Positions 1-10,499 of a stretch of 64,000 bases of DNA are shown here, in pieces (positions within the stretch are counted from its first letter, which is position 1; every line of letters begins with the position of its first letter). This stretch comes from Drosophila persimilis. Taxonomy: Eukaryota > Arthropoda > Insecta > Diptera > Drosophilidae. The stretch covers positions 1,426,001-1,490,000 of the forward strand of contig NW_020825313.1 of NCBI RefSeq assembly GCF_003286085.1, given 5' to 3'. The notes under the pieces were generated by a model, which was not told the DNA's origin, searched no databases, and worked only from the letters and a program-made list of their open reading frames with translations. Made by a program: the position numbers and the translations under genes.

Positions 1-163
1 AGGTTAGTTGCCATACAAGTTTTCTCGGCGCACGGCTATTAATTTCGACCGATTTTCGAGAAGCACACACAGCACGGGATTTACGAAGTTTGCTTTAAAA
101 TAAATTAAATTAAAGTTAAAAAATATATATTTAAAAAAGATTATATAAATTTTGCGTGAATTT
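1..163. repeat. Short repeat Y, copy 1
   Basis: The first 163 bases recur almost unchanged at 9870-10032, including the run TCTCGGCGCACGGCTATTAA and an AT-rich tail. The match stops where CR1-like sequence begins here and where integrase-like sequence begins in the other copy. At 9870-10032 it lies just downstream of a minus-strand gypsy-type integrase remnant, so it may be the 3' untranslated or LTR-proximal part of that element. No coding potential was recognised. Confidence 0.7.
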
Positions 164-1107
164 GCTTTTTTTTAGACTGGATAACTCTTTGGTAAACCAA
201 GGGGGCTTTCCAGATCTAATCGGACAAGAAAGCGGGACACAAGAATCAAAAAATGTGCCAAGAGCATTGTAAAAAATGTTTGTGCCTTTTGTGACATCAG
301 TGCACAAGTACAAAGCGGACCAATCAAAATCCCTAATTAGGTTATTAAGCTTCGCAAACTCGGCTTTACGAAAGCAGCGGACACGTTCAGGTAGTCTGCT
401 CGACCGATCCAATACAGTTGGTCCTATATCTAGCGACACCTCGAAAGTAGGGTGGTAGGCGTCTTCAGGTATAGTGAGCGGAAGGGCTCGGGTTAACAAC
501 ACTATGGTCGGATCCGATACAAAGCATAGATCAAGCAATCGACCCAAGGAATTTTTCACATGATTGACTTGAGACAGGGACAGGTCAAGCAAGCCGTCAA
601 CAAAGTCATGTCGTGACATGGGCACTAGGATACTAGACTCGTTTACCGAAAACCAAACAGTTCCTGGCAAGTTGAAGTCACCAAGAACTATCATACGATC
701 TTTATCAGATAGCGAGGAAGAAACAGCGGTTAAAGCGGACAAGTGCTGCTCATAAATTGAAATATCCGAAGAAGGTGGGATATACGAGCAGGTAATGAAT
801 ATAGCGAAATCAATCAAGAATCAGTTTTACACACAGGAATTCCAGTTCCTGTTGAACTTGGACTGTGAAGTGTTCTGACGTGAAGTAAGAGTCCACTGCA
901 ATTAGAACCCCTCCTGCACGTCGAGACGAACGGTCCTTTCTAAAAGTTGTGTACCGACCTGCCAAAACCTCGGAACTAAGAATGTCCGGCTTTAACCAGG
1001 TTTCAGTAAACACAATAACGTGGGAAGCAAATGCAACACTATCCCGGAAAAGAATGCTGAGCTTACTACGCAAGCCTCTTACATTCTGATAGGTTACTAA
1101 AAGAGAA
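164..1107 (-). pseudogene. ORF2 endonuclease fragment of CR1-like copy A
   Basis: This is the N-terminal apurinic/apyrimidinic-type endonuclease of a LINE ORF2, the enzyme that nicks target DNA. Visible signatures are FTETWLKPD, the RRAGGVL block, the TCSYIPPSS segment and VLGDFNLPG with its catalytic Asp-Asn pair. The frame breaks near 815, where this copy differs by a small indel from copies B and C, and the sequence ends before any RT motif. A separate in-frame start is not obvious; in copy C the frame opens just after the ORF1 stop with NVRGLRSKL. The protein is inactive as it stands. Confidence 0.8.
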
Positions 1108-1108
1108 G

Positions 1109-2143
1109 TTAGTTTTTTGGAAAGGTTGAAGCAAGACGGGAAGTTGAGGAAGAGGAAGTTGAGGTTGAGGGTGGCACACTGGAAAGATTTGGAAGGGATA
1201 TGGGGGGCCTATTCTTCTTCTTAGCCTTAAACTCCTTCACCACCAAATGCTCCGGCCAAAATTTGGTGGAGCAAATGGTGTCAAATTGAGTTGGGGAGAT
1301 GCTTATCTTAAACGAGGCTATCTCCCTGGCATAAGAGAAGTTAAATTTCTCCACCTTTAAACCCACGGCTTTTATTTTGCTTTGAATAAAAGCAATTACA
1401 TCATTAGATGTGAGGTCAGGGGCCAGCCGTGAAACAAAAACTTGTCGTTTTGGTGGGACTCCCACCAGTGGTTTAGTCACCACAGGTCTAGTACCTGTGG
1501 TGGCAATATCCGGAGGTCCGGAACGTCTATTTACTGGTGGGATCGGGATAGACGGGACAACTAGTGAACGCAAGTTCACCACGGACACGGACGCTGCAGA
1601 CGTACTTGGCTGCACATTCTCCGAGACGATGAATTCGGCTACCGAATCTGCATCGCCAGCAGCTGTCGTTGCCTTTGGAGTGGCAAACGAGATCAACTGC
1701 TGCACACTTGGAGTGGTCGGAGTCAGTTTTTCGGCGGCGCACGGCTGAGTGACGGTTGGCACTTGCAGGTCCCGCGGAGTGAACTTTTTGCGCCTCGGAG
1801 ACTCATTCAGCAGTTTTAAACCGCTAAACTAAGCCTCCATGGCTAGGAGCCGATCGTATTGGTTTTTGAAACCAACGGTCAGCTCCTTAAAGCCACTCCG
1901 CGTCTGCCTCATGAAAGATACCATGTCCTTCTCCACCGCACGGCATGCCTCGCAACTGTAATGCAAGCCATTACGTTTGGCTATAGCATCACTCACGAGG
2001 CCAGAAAATCCAGCGCATTTTGCGTGGACTACGCTGTCGCAGAGCCAGCAGGGGACATTCGGCTGATCGTGAGTGATCTGCTTCTTACAGGTTTTTTTGG
2101 CGCAGACCACAGCGTATTCCATTTTATATATGTATTTGCTCAA
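1109..2143 (-). pseudogene. ORF1 (PHD-like zinc finger protein) of CR1-like copy A
   Basis: ORF1 proteins of this LINE type bind RNA and help form the retrotransposition particle. The N-terminus has a Cys4-His-Cys3 PHD-like finger (VPCWLCDSVVHAKCAGF in the middle). A Ser/Thr/Pro-rich linker follows, then an RRM-like C-terminal region beginning KRQVFVSRLAPDLTSNDV. The reading matches the intact 333-residue ORF1 of copy C, except for a TAG stop at about 1827-1829 where copy C has a glutamine codon. The likely start is the Met at about 2122 (MEYAVVCAKK), as in copy C. Confidence 0.82.
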
Positions 2144-2670
2144 AAAAATTTACGAAAAAAAAATTAAAATTTCCAAAACAAATTGGTATCAGACAAATGT
2201 GCCAGACAGAAAGACAATGTGCAGAGTGGAGAGCGGTTATAGCGAGAGCTACTAAACAGAGAGCACTATTGCTCAGAAAGTTTAAAGAGCGAGAGAGAAA
2301 GAACAGTTATTGAAGTTGAGGTGATAGCGAGAGAGTGATAAAACAACAAAAGCTACCAGACGAGAGCGGACTGCAATGCAATACTCACTCACTGCAACAA
2401 CACAAACACAAGCCGACGCCGAAAAATAAAAAGTTAAATAATATTTTAACACAAATCAAAAGGCATGCACTCGCGTAATAGAATTGGTTTCCAGATTGTT
2501 GTCTGGTTAGGAAGTATAATTAGAATTTAGTTAGGAAAACACCGGCTGTTTATTCAAAACAAAAGGAAAAAATGCGGAGCGCAAAACAAAAACACGTCTG
2601 ATCACTACGAAAGAGAACGGAGAGAATTTAGTATTTTCTCAGAATTTATTTGTTCCAGGTAGTCTTGTTT

Positions 2671-3297
2671 TCATAATTTTGGATTAAATATACCGAGCCT
2701 AGTTAATTGCATACCTAGTTCTATATCTTCGATATATTCTGTGAAATGTTGTAGATTGAATATCAAAATTTCTATTTGTTGATTCCTGTCTTTTTCTTCA
2801 TTTAGTTTGTTTATAACGTTTATTCCGCTATTAACTGCATCTATTACCAAATTTAGTTCATTCATTTGAATGCTATGGCTGGCTAAATTTTCTATTTTTT
2901 GTTCCAAATCGACTTTATCTTCCTGATCTAGTGTTCCAAAGAGATATTTGTAGGCTGTTCCTACTATATTGATTAGGCCTCTTTTATTTCTTTTGGTTAT
3001 TTTTAGCCCGTTCATTTCTCTTTGCAATTTGTCTACTAGATATTTTATTTGGATTATGTCCTGGAATTTAGTGGCTTGCATTAACAAATTTTGGTATAGT
3101 TCTTCGGTTTGAGTTACATTAAAAGTTAGATAATGGTATTCGTAATTGATAGGTATGTTAATCGATCCAGTTTTGAATACCATATATCCGTTTTGGGATT
3201 TTATAGGATTTATTTCTATGTTTTGGCCCTGTGCCATTACGATGGTAATTATGAGGAAGATGAGGATTTTAATTGTGTTGAAGTTCGCCGATTCCAT
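2671..3297 (-). pseudogene. env fragment of the errantivirus-like element
   Basis: This is a 208-residue envelope-glycoprotein fragment. A hydrophobic signal-peptide-like stretch lies at residues 10-24 (ILIFLIITIVMAQG). A basic furin-type site, RNKR, lies near residue 105, followed by a Gly-rich, fusion-peptide-like stretch. Errantivirus Env proteins are usually 450-550 residues, so more than half is gone, including the expected C-terminal transmembrane anchor. The start overlaps the end of pol by 29 bases in another frame, as is usual for the family, where env is expressed from a spliced mRNA. Truncation makes the fragment non-functional. Confidence 0.75.
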
Positions 3298-6271
3298 TAA
3301 CTTCCTCGGTTTCTCTGGAATTATTATATTTGCTTGTATTAGATTTCTTCTTTTTCTTGAATTTTGATTTATAATGAGTTATTTTCCTACCCCTATTCTT
3401 TTCTTCATAATGTTTTTCGTCTACCTGTCTAATTTCGCCCGTCCTTTTGAAAGGATTTGTTACCTTAGACTTAACTAGAGGTGATAGTTTATAGCGGGTA
3501 TTTACTTCATACTCTATGCGGTTTTTATTTAATTGAGTGATTTTATTCACTTTATTTAGTTGTGTGTCATAATCAGGTGAGCCTGCATAAATGAATATAT
3601 CAGCTGGTGTCCTATTTGTGGTATTATGTTTGGTTTTATGATTATAAGTATAAAGAATTAGTTCAAACTTCGTGAATCTATCTTCTGGGTTATCCTCGCT
3701 AGATATTATTCTTAATTTTTCATTTACTGTTTTATGAAATCTTTCTACGTCAGATATTCCATTTTTGCTGGAAGTGATCTCTATTTTGACGTTTTCCGCA
3801 TTCAGCCATGCTTGCAATGCTGTGCACCTAAAATCTGAATCTTTATCGGCTTTGATTTCAATTGGTTTGCCCATCTCGTTAAAAACTTTCATGATGGCTC
3901 TTTTTGCTTCTAACCAGTCACGACTTTTTACTTCTACAAGAGTGGCAAACTTCGAGTATACGTCAATACATGATAGGAACTGTTGGTTACCAACCATATA
4001 GAAATCCATGACGTATTTCTCTCTGATGTTCAGTATTTCCGGTGTAGTTTCGAATGCCAACTTCGTATTTCTATGCTCTGTTTTGGCAATATTACAAGTA
4101 GGACATTCGTTTATGATGTTTTGGATTAGTTTTTGATAATCCGGGTAATAGTATTTTCCCCTAAACCAATTGACGGTTTTCTCTATCCCTGGATGGAGTA
4201 AGCCTTTATGATTCTTTAATATGGTTTCTTTAAATTCAGCGTAATTCTGAATATCTAGGAGTTTCGTGCTTGATTTAATAGCTTTGGTTATATTGTTAGA
4301 ATTAATGATTTCTAAATAGGCTTTTTAGAATGGAGGAAAATCTGTTTCGTTATGGAAATATAATGCGCTCTTTTTGGTGCATAGATATTCCTTTATTATA
4401 TCCTTCGCTAAGGTGTTAGTCATTTCCTTATACGTGATCTTGATGATTAGCTTGTGAAAATAACGAATTGTTTCTACCTTATCTTCACTGCCTTTTATTA
4501 GCTCAATTTGCCGATTGTAATAGTTAATTGGTCTTTCCGTGATAGCAATGTGATTTAGATTGTCTTCCTGTGCGCTATGTACAGTTGCACCAACGCTATT
4601 GGAAGCTTCTCCAAGGAGATTTTCATTAATCTTTACCCTTGACAAGGCATCAGCTACATGATTTTCTTTGCCTGGTAGATATTTCATTTTAAAATCAAAC
4701 TCATTCAGTTTTATTTTCCACCTTTGTAATTTCATATTTGTCTCCTTGAGGTTGTTCAACCAAATCAAGGGTTTATGATCGCTTTGTATCTCGAATGTTC
4801 TACCGAACAGGTATGAACGGAAATACTTGGTTGCCCATACGATCGCTAATAATTCCTTTTCGATGGCTGAATAGTTTATTTCATGTTCATTTAGGGTTCT
4901 GCTAGCGTAGCAGATCGGTTTGTGTTCTTGTGACAAAACCGCTCCCAATGCTATGTTACTAGCGTCGGTTGTTACCGTGAACATTTTGACAAAGTCTGGG
5001 AACGCTAGGATAGGGTCTGAGGTGATGAGTACTTTTAGTCTCTCAAATGCCTCGACGTACTTTTCTTCCTTGGGGTCTATGACAGCTCCTTTCTTTAGTT
5101 TGAGTGTCATGGGTTTTGCTATGTTTGCAAAATTAGGAATGAATTTCCTGTAGAACCCGCACAGACCTAAGAATGACTTTATTTGTTTAGTCGTTTCTGG
5201 TATTGGAAATTTGACAATGGCAGAGATTTTGCCTGGATTTGGTACTATTCCTTCAGTAGTGACTACATGACCTAGGAATTCAGTTTCCTTTTTCATGAAT
5301 TCACATTTATCCATTTGTAGCTTCAAGTTGGCGTCTCTCAACTTTCCAAATACTCTCCTTAGTGACAACAAGTGTTCTTCCAATGAAGTGGAAAATATAA
5401 TGATGTCATCTAAGTATACAAAGCAATCTTTGAAGATTAACTCTTCTAGCAGATTGTTCATACATCTTTGGAAGGTAGCTGGGGCAGTGGTTAGCCCAAA
5501 GGTCATACGAGTGAACTCGTAATGACCATGCTTAGTGGAGAATGCAGTTTTGGGGATTGAGCTATGTTCCATGGATATTTGATGGAAACCTTTTGCTAAA
5601 TCGATTGTCGTAAAATACTGACATTTACCTAGTTTGTCTAGGATTTCATCCATTCTTGGAGTTGGGAATTTGTCCTTAACTGTTATTTCATTTAGACTTC
5701 TATAGTCTACTACCATTCGATATTTTTGCTTTCCTGAAGCATCTATCTTCTTCGGAATCATAGATATGGGCGAGCAGTAAGGAGAATTCGACTTTCGAAT
5801 TATTCCCTGCCTGATCATATCTTTGATTTGCTGGTTTACCTCCTGATCATGTATCTGGGCATATTTGTATGGTCGTCTGTAGACCGGGTCTTCATGTCGA
5901 GTTTTGATCTCGTGCTTGATTGTACTTGTGAAAGTCAAATTGTCACCTTCTCTGTACTGCACATCCTTAAACTCATATAAGACCTTCTTTAACTCTTCCC
6001 TCTCTTCGTCGTTTAAGTGTTCCAATCTTAATTGATTACATTCCCTTAATTCACTGTCTAGAGCGGAAGCGAAGTATTGATCTCCCTCTGGAGATGGGTC
6101 AAGGCACTTAAGTGCGATCTTCTCTTCTTTTGTAGAGGGATCAGTGCACTTCTGTGCGGTCTTGCCGGCTTCAATAGCTTCTCCACTCTGAATGATTTGG
6201 TACGACCTAGCTCCTAGTGTTACAGTGTCATTTCTGTAATCGATGACGGCTTTACTTGTTCGGACGGACAT
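3269..6271 (-). pseudogene. pol (RT, RNase H, integrase) of the errantivirus-like element
   Basis: A single reading frame runs about 1000 codons with one interruption, a TAA at 4325-4327. RT: the [11 protein letters not shown] block, [11 protein letters not shown] and the catalytic YLDDIII. RNase H follows ([15 protein letters not shown]) and ends in VADALSRV. Integrase: an HH-CC zinc finger (HKGLLHPG, CPTC), then the catalytic-core Asp, Asp, Glu positions in MDFYMVG, KADKDSDF and DVERFHKT. The C-terminus is Lys/Arg-rich. The region upstream of 6271 holds the protease, displaced into another frame by a 61-base deletion. This copy lacks a continuous pol but could have been active recently. Confidence 0.88.
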
Positions 6272-6443
6272 GTTTTGTTCGCATTCCTCATTATACTTTT
6301 AGTTAAACGGACAGGTCCATTGATGGTATGGACCGTAAGGTTATCGTCTTTTATCTCGGAATCTGTATAATTTTCTTTCATGATGTTGATCGATGATCCC
6401 GAGTCAGCGATACACCTTAATATTCTTTTATTAATGGTAATGT
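6272..6443 (-). pseudogene. Retropepsin remnant of the errantivirus-like element
   Basis: An aspartic protease active-site block, CIADSGS, is encoded at about 6400-6415 in a frame different from the downstream RT frame. Compared with the related fragments at 19319 and 20593, this copy lacks 61 bases just before the RT frame (about 6255-6262). That deletion removes the end of the protease and shifts the frame. The block links gag and pol in the expected order. Confidence 0.75.
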
Positions 6444-7401
6444 TTATATAGGGTCCTCCTCGGTTTCTTCCGAGGCGGCTTGATGAAAATTTACGTCCAT
6501 CTTCGTTTGGCCACTCTGGCTCTCCCTCTCTCTTTTAGTAGGTTGGTTGGGTCCACTCCCACTAGATTGGTTTTGAGATATTTGCTGATTGAATGGATTC
6601 TGAGCCCTACCTTGATTCAAGGAATTTTTGAACTCATTGTATAATCCAGGATTTTGGGAATTTTGATTTTGATTTGTTCGATTAGTCTGACCTGTTCCAG
6701 ATGAACTCTGAGTTTGATTGTGATAGTTAGTAGTATTATAATTTGGATAATAGTTTCCAACATTCTTTCGATTTGATTGAGACGATTTCGATTGATCTTT
6801 ATTTGTACCTGAATCTGTTGTACTAGCTTCGTACAATCCTTCTTCTTGTGCTGCCTTCTTAAGATTAGACAATGTGGTAATATCTTTTCTTGCTAAGGTC
6901 ATTAACATTCTGTCAGGAAGTTTTCGAGTAATGACATCTTTAATTGTGTTGTTCAAAGCGTTTTTATAAATGACATTATTTTCTGGTATGTTTTCTAAGT
7001 TTAGCTTATTGTTTATTAATAATGCTTTTATCTCTAATTCTTCTATAAACTTACGAAGACTGCCGTTGAATCTGGTGGTGTATAGTTGTCGTAAGAGTTC
7101 TTCATATGGTGTGTGATTTTTGAACTCGTTGATCAGCGCCGTCTTCAGTTCGAGCCACGTGTTGGGTTGTATCATTTGCGATATGCGTTGTGCCTCTCCT
7201 GACAGTTGGATCTCGGTCGCTCCAAATAGGATCCTTTTGTTGGCGAAGATCTTCAGTTGGATATAATCCGCATACATATTCGATTCGTTTGATAAATGAG
7301 CTTAGCTGTCCAGATGAACCGTCATAGGCAGGAATTTGTCGGATCGACAGCAGTGCCTGGTTCAAGTGGATTTCGCTCAATGATAGTGGTGGTAACGCCA
7401 T
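6444..7401 (-). pseudogene. gag of the errantivirus-like element (frameshifted)
   Basis: Gag is the capsid/nucleocapsid polyprotein that packages element RNA. It begins MALPPLSLSEIHLNQ at 7401 and shifts frame between about 7277 and 7240, so two overlapping open frames cover it. The C-terminal third is very rich in Asn, Gln and Ser and has no CCHC zinc knuckle, which is normal for errantivirus Gag. It lies between the primer binding site and the protease. The frameshift should abolish full-length protein. Confidence 0.8.
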
Positions 7402-7692
7402 GTTGTTGGTGTTGATTGGGTTTTGTTTTGTTTTCAGTAGTTTCCAACTTTATTTTGGTTCACTTCTAAGTTTTTTGATTTTGTATTTAGTGTTTCACTG
7501 TTCTTGGTGGATCACTATCTCCGCTTACTTCAGTTCACTTAATTTTAGTTTTGCAAATCGTATGTGCTCGTAACACATAGGTTCTTTGGCGGATTTCACA
7601 ATTTTATTAACGATTCCGGGATTACGTGATCACAGTAATTAGAAATTACACAAGCTGACCATTACCGAAATATAGGAGTTAATTTTAAACGA

Positions 7693-7711
7693 AATCCTAC
7701 CGACTGCGCCA
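7693..7711 (-). other. Primer binding site of the errantivirus-like element
   Basis: Read on the minus strand the LTR ends in TTTAACT and runs directly into GGCGCAGTCGGTAGGAT. Including the last LTR base this gives TGGCGCAGTCGGTAGGA, the tRNA-Ser-type primer site known from the 297/17.6/ZAM errantivirus group. Confidence 0.75.
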
Positions 7712-8336
7712 GTTAAATATCCGCAACTCGATTTTAGTTTTTAAAAAAGACTTTTATTTTACAAACTTAAATATCTTTATGTCACAAGATTTAAATGAAT
7801 TCCCCGACTTGACTTTGGGTCTGCTTGTCTCAAACGGAACTGATCTCTCTGCTGCTGGCTAGTTTCCATGAGCCCTTCTCTTGGAACTCCCGACTCTGGC
7901 TTCGGGCGTTGCTTTCCTCGGCTGCATCTTCGTGTCGGTGGCGTACGTGCCTGGATCGATATTTGGGGATGCGTCGGCTTTGATGAAAGGCATCCACTGC
8001 TGGCGATCGGTGTTGCATTACATGACGGAGCTAGGAATGTGATACTCCTTGGTTTTATGTCTAGCTTTGATTGGTCCTCATGAGTGGCGTGATTCTAAAG
8101 AATCGATTTCTCGAGAGTGGCGTGATTCTAATGTTGATGAAACAATGTGGTCCATTGTTTATATTATGGGGGACCCTAGCTTGGAGTATGGGAAGAAACG
8201 GTTATTGATTCTTGAGTGGGGTCCTGTTACTTGTGTGGATGGGGTGGATGAATTGTACATAAACATAATGTGTATGGGATGTGGGGAATTATGAATATGT
8301 CACTATATATACAAATTCCAGACAAAAAGTTTAACT
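7711..8336 (-). repeat. 5' LTR (626 bp) of the errantivirus-like element
   Basis: The ends are inverted: AGTTAA at 7711-7716 and TTAACT at 8331-8336. The inner end abuts the primer binding site. The outer end abuts the S block at AGGCCGACAAGATG, where the paralogous copy at 16902 has no LTR. The partner LTR is not in the window, so LTR divergence cannot be used for dating. Confidence 0.8.
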
Positions 8337-9775
8337 AGGCCGACAAGATGCGTCAAAATTGGAACTACTTTGTCAATTCGGGATTATCACTTAAGCTTTC
8401 CACCGTCTTAGACTCGACGACTTCGAAATAAAACTCAAAGGAAAAATCAGTATTGGGATCCAAACAGAAGCAATATTCTGAAATTGTATCGGAGCGATGA
8501 TAAGTTCGTGCGGAGAAAACTAAAGTCAGCATTAAGCATATACAAACGACCAAAGGATGGGATGAGCCAATAGCAGATATTGTTGCAAAAGGGCGTACCC
8601 GAAAGTACTAGGTTCTTTCGTCTGTCTGTTATAAAAAGAACACCAGCTTGAGGTCTTGAGATGGTAGTCGACCCACGATTCTTTACCCACCCTTCAATGA
8701 TTTCCATTTGTGAGCAGGTTCTTGAAATCCCTATAATTCTGACCCTATCCCATTACGTCACCATGCACTTGGAAATTATAAGTCTATTCCATATTCATTG
8801 CTAACATAACCTCAAAATATTTGTCGGTACTTAAAACTAGGCATTCAAGCACATAATCAGGACAAACCTAGCAAACACAAATTCTTCCTACCAAATATAA
8901 AAAAGTATTTAATTTCAACCCGTAGGCAGTGTAGGTGGATTGAGCTCCAATGCATTAACAAAATGCATGGAATGCGAGGAATGCAAGCTTAAAGCGGAAT
9001 TGTCAACTACGAGAACGAAAAGCTTCGAATGTTTAGAACGCAAGCGTTGCGCTCTCTTAGCAGCAGCGGCCGGCCGTTGCGCATGTCTTTTGGAATTAAG
9101 CGAATACAGGCGCACAGGAGAATATGGAAATTGGGGCACTCAAATCTTCATTACAGTGGTCCTTCGCTGAAAGGCGCCTTTCGTTGTGGAGCTGTGGAAA
9201 CATTGTGAATGTGTGCCCATGTAGGAGGGAGATTGGTGAAAAGAGGTGGGAATATTCGAGAGGTTTTTTTTTATACTATTACTAATTTTAATTATGTTTT
9301 TTTCTTTTGCCAACCAGCAAAATAAATGAAGTTTTGGGAACTTTCACTGGTAGCGGTGCTATCGAGGCAGGATTGTGACGCGGAGGTAAAGGAAATATAC
9401 ACATTAATAGAAGAGTTCAGAAGGAGCCAAAAAAATGAAAATTAATACCATTAAAACTACACTATGCTACAAAATCTTATTCCGGATCCGTAGCGGCTTC
9501 TTCTAGGCCTCTGTGCACAGCAACTGCAAGGCGCATGGGGCCTGCGCATAGGTTATGGTTGGCGCAAGAGTTATGGTCGATGGAGGTTATGTAACCGGGC
9601 AGATGAAATTTTCTATCGATTTTTCACAGGAGAAAAACTCGGCCCCATACCAAGGTCGGCTCACGAAGATTACTCCCATCAAGGGTGGGAGTTTGGTGTG
9701 GGCGCAGAACTTTGGAGGAGCTGCGTGGGCTGCCGGTCGTGGCCAGAGCCCTATGGGCGAAACAGAAACAAAAAC
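8337..9775. repeat. Paralogous block S, copy 1
   Basis: This block of about 1.4 kb is repeated, with scattered substitutions, at 16902-18349 and, after a 3.6 kb insertion, 21982-22278. It contains a polypyrimidine tract and TTTTGCCAACCAG, which resembles a splice acceptor (about 9300-9318). It also has a short plus-strand frame with a CMECEECK cysteine cluster near 8960 and a Gly-rich plus-strand frame at 9555-9775. None of these was recognised as a known protein, and the frames are not conserved between copies. It could be an old transposon internal region or a duplicated host segment. Confidence 0.65.
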
Positions 9776-10032
9776 ACGAGGTTTTTCCGACTTTTCCACG
9801 GAGACACGGTTGGCAAATAGGCGCCACGCCTCGCCACCAATTGTTTTGCAAAACCGTTTCATTAAGAAAGGTTAGTTGCCATACAATTTTTCTCGGCGCA
9901 CGGCTATTAATTTCGACCGATTTTCGAGAAGCACACACAGCATGGGATTTACGAAGTTTGCTTTAAAATAAATTAAATTAAAGTTAAAAAATATATATTT
10001 AAAAAAGATTATATAAATTTTGCGTGAATTTT
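9776..10032. repeat. Unassigned sequence and repeat Y, copy 2
   Basis: 9776-9869 shows nothing recognisable. 9870-10032 is the second copy of the repeat that opens the window, with a few substitutions. On its right it joins a minus-strand gypsy-type integrase C-terminal remnant. Confidence 0.6.
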
Positions 10033-10170
10033 CTCAATGCAAAATTTCGGTGAAATACTTCCTGACCTTCTCGGAACGAAACAGGCTTTACTCGTAAATT
10101 CTATTGAGCAACGTTGCAATCATACGCTTTCTTAATATTGGCATGGATATCTTTTCGGATGAGCGCTAGA
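10033..10170 (-). pseudogene. Integrase C-terminal remnant (gypsy-type)
   Basis: On the minus strand the segment reads NIKKAYDCNVAQ, a stop, then NLRVKPVSFREGQEVFHRNF. This matches the pattern following the integrase core in Osvaldo/Ulysses-like gypsy elements, with the conserved GQEV-RRNF-type block. It is short and interrupted. Confidence 0.55.
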
Positions 10171-10499
10171 TTGTGCGACATAGATACCGGTACAACGGGT
10201 TTTTCGAGCAATTCTTAGTCCTTCAGAAGCTTTTAGTCCGATCCAGAAAGAATACTTCGGCATACCTGCGCATATCCTTGGGATTACTAATAATAGCGGA
10301 AACTAACAGTCTACAGTTATTTTTAGCACCATCATAATATTTTCTTAAGCGCTGGGTTCGTTTTGAGACTTAATGTGGTTCTTCATTAAAAATTATTTGT
10401 CGCACCTCTAAATACTTATTAGTCCGTTCGTGATACGGTAAAAACCTACAACTCCTCTTTACGATCATATCCTTTTCCCTTATTTTATGAAAACAAGAA

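Larger units (their letters stand above)
164..2620 (-). mobile_element. CR1-like non-LTR retrotransposon, copy A (3'-truncated)
   Basis: This minus-strand LINE is closely similar to copies at 12874-16605 and 51651-56271. It has the 5' untranslated region (about 2145-2620), ORF1 with a PHD-like zinc finger, and the start of ORF2 (endonuclease). It stops at about 164, before the reverse transcriptase. The 5' end is inferred from copy C, where similarity stops after the same CTACGAAAGAGAACG string. Loss of the 3' end is not what target-primed reverse transcription produces, so a deletion or recombination is likely. The family resembles the Drosophila CR1 group; assignment rests on ORF1 architecture and RT style in copy C. 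Confidence 0.8.
2625..8336 (-). mobile_element. Errantivirus-like gypsy element, 3'-truncated, one LTR kept
   Basis: Reading on the minus strand, the order is 5' LTR (8336-7711), primer binding site, gag, protease, RT/RNase H, integrase, env. The env gene and its short overlap with pol are errantivirus features. The 3' LTR and the last part of env are missing; at about 2625 the sequence runs into the 5' end of CR1-like copy A. Gag carries a frameshift, protease has a 61-base deletion and pol has one stop, so the copy is dead but fairly young. Fragments of the same family occur at 19319-20054 and 20593-21165. Confidence 0.87.

Noticed and set aside
7830-8294. Short frames inside the errantivirus LTR
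   Set aside because: They fall entirely in LTR sequence and have no homologous domains.
8940-9170. Cysteine-rich 76-codon plus-strand frame in block S as a real gene
   Set aside because: The CMECEECK cluster is kept in the paralog, but the frame downstream diverges and no start context or family supports it.
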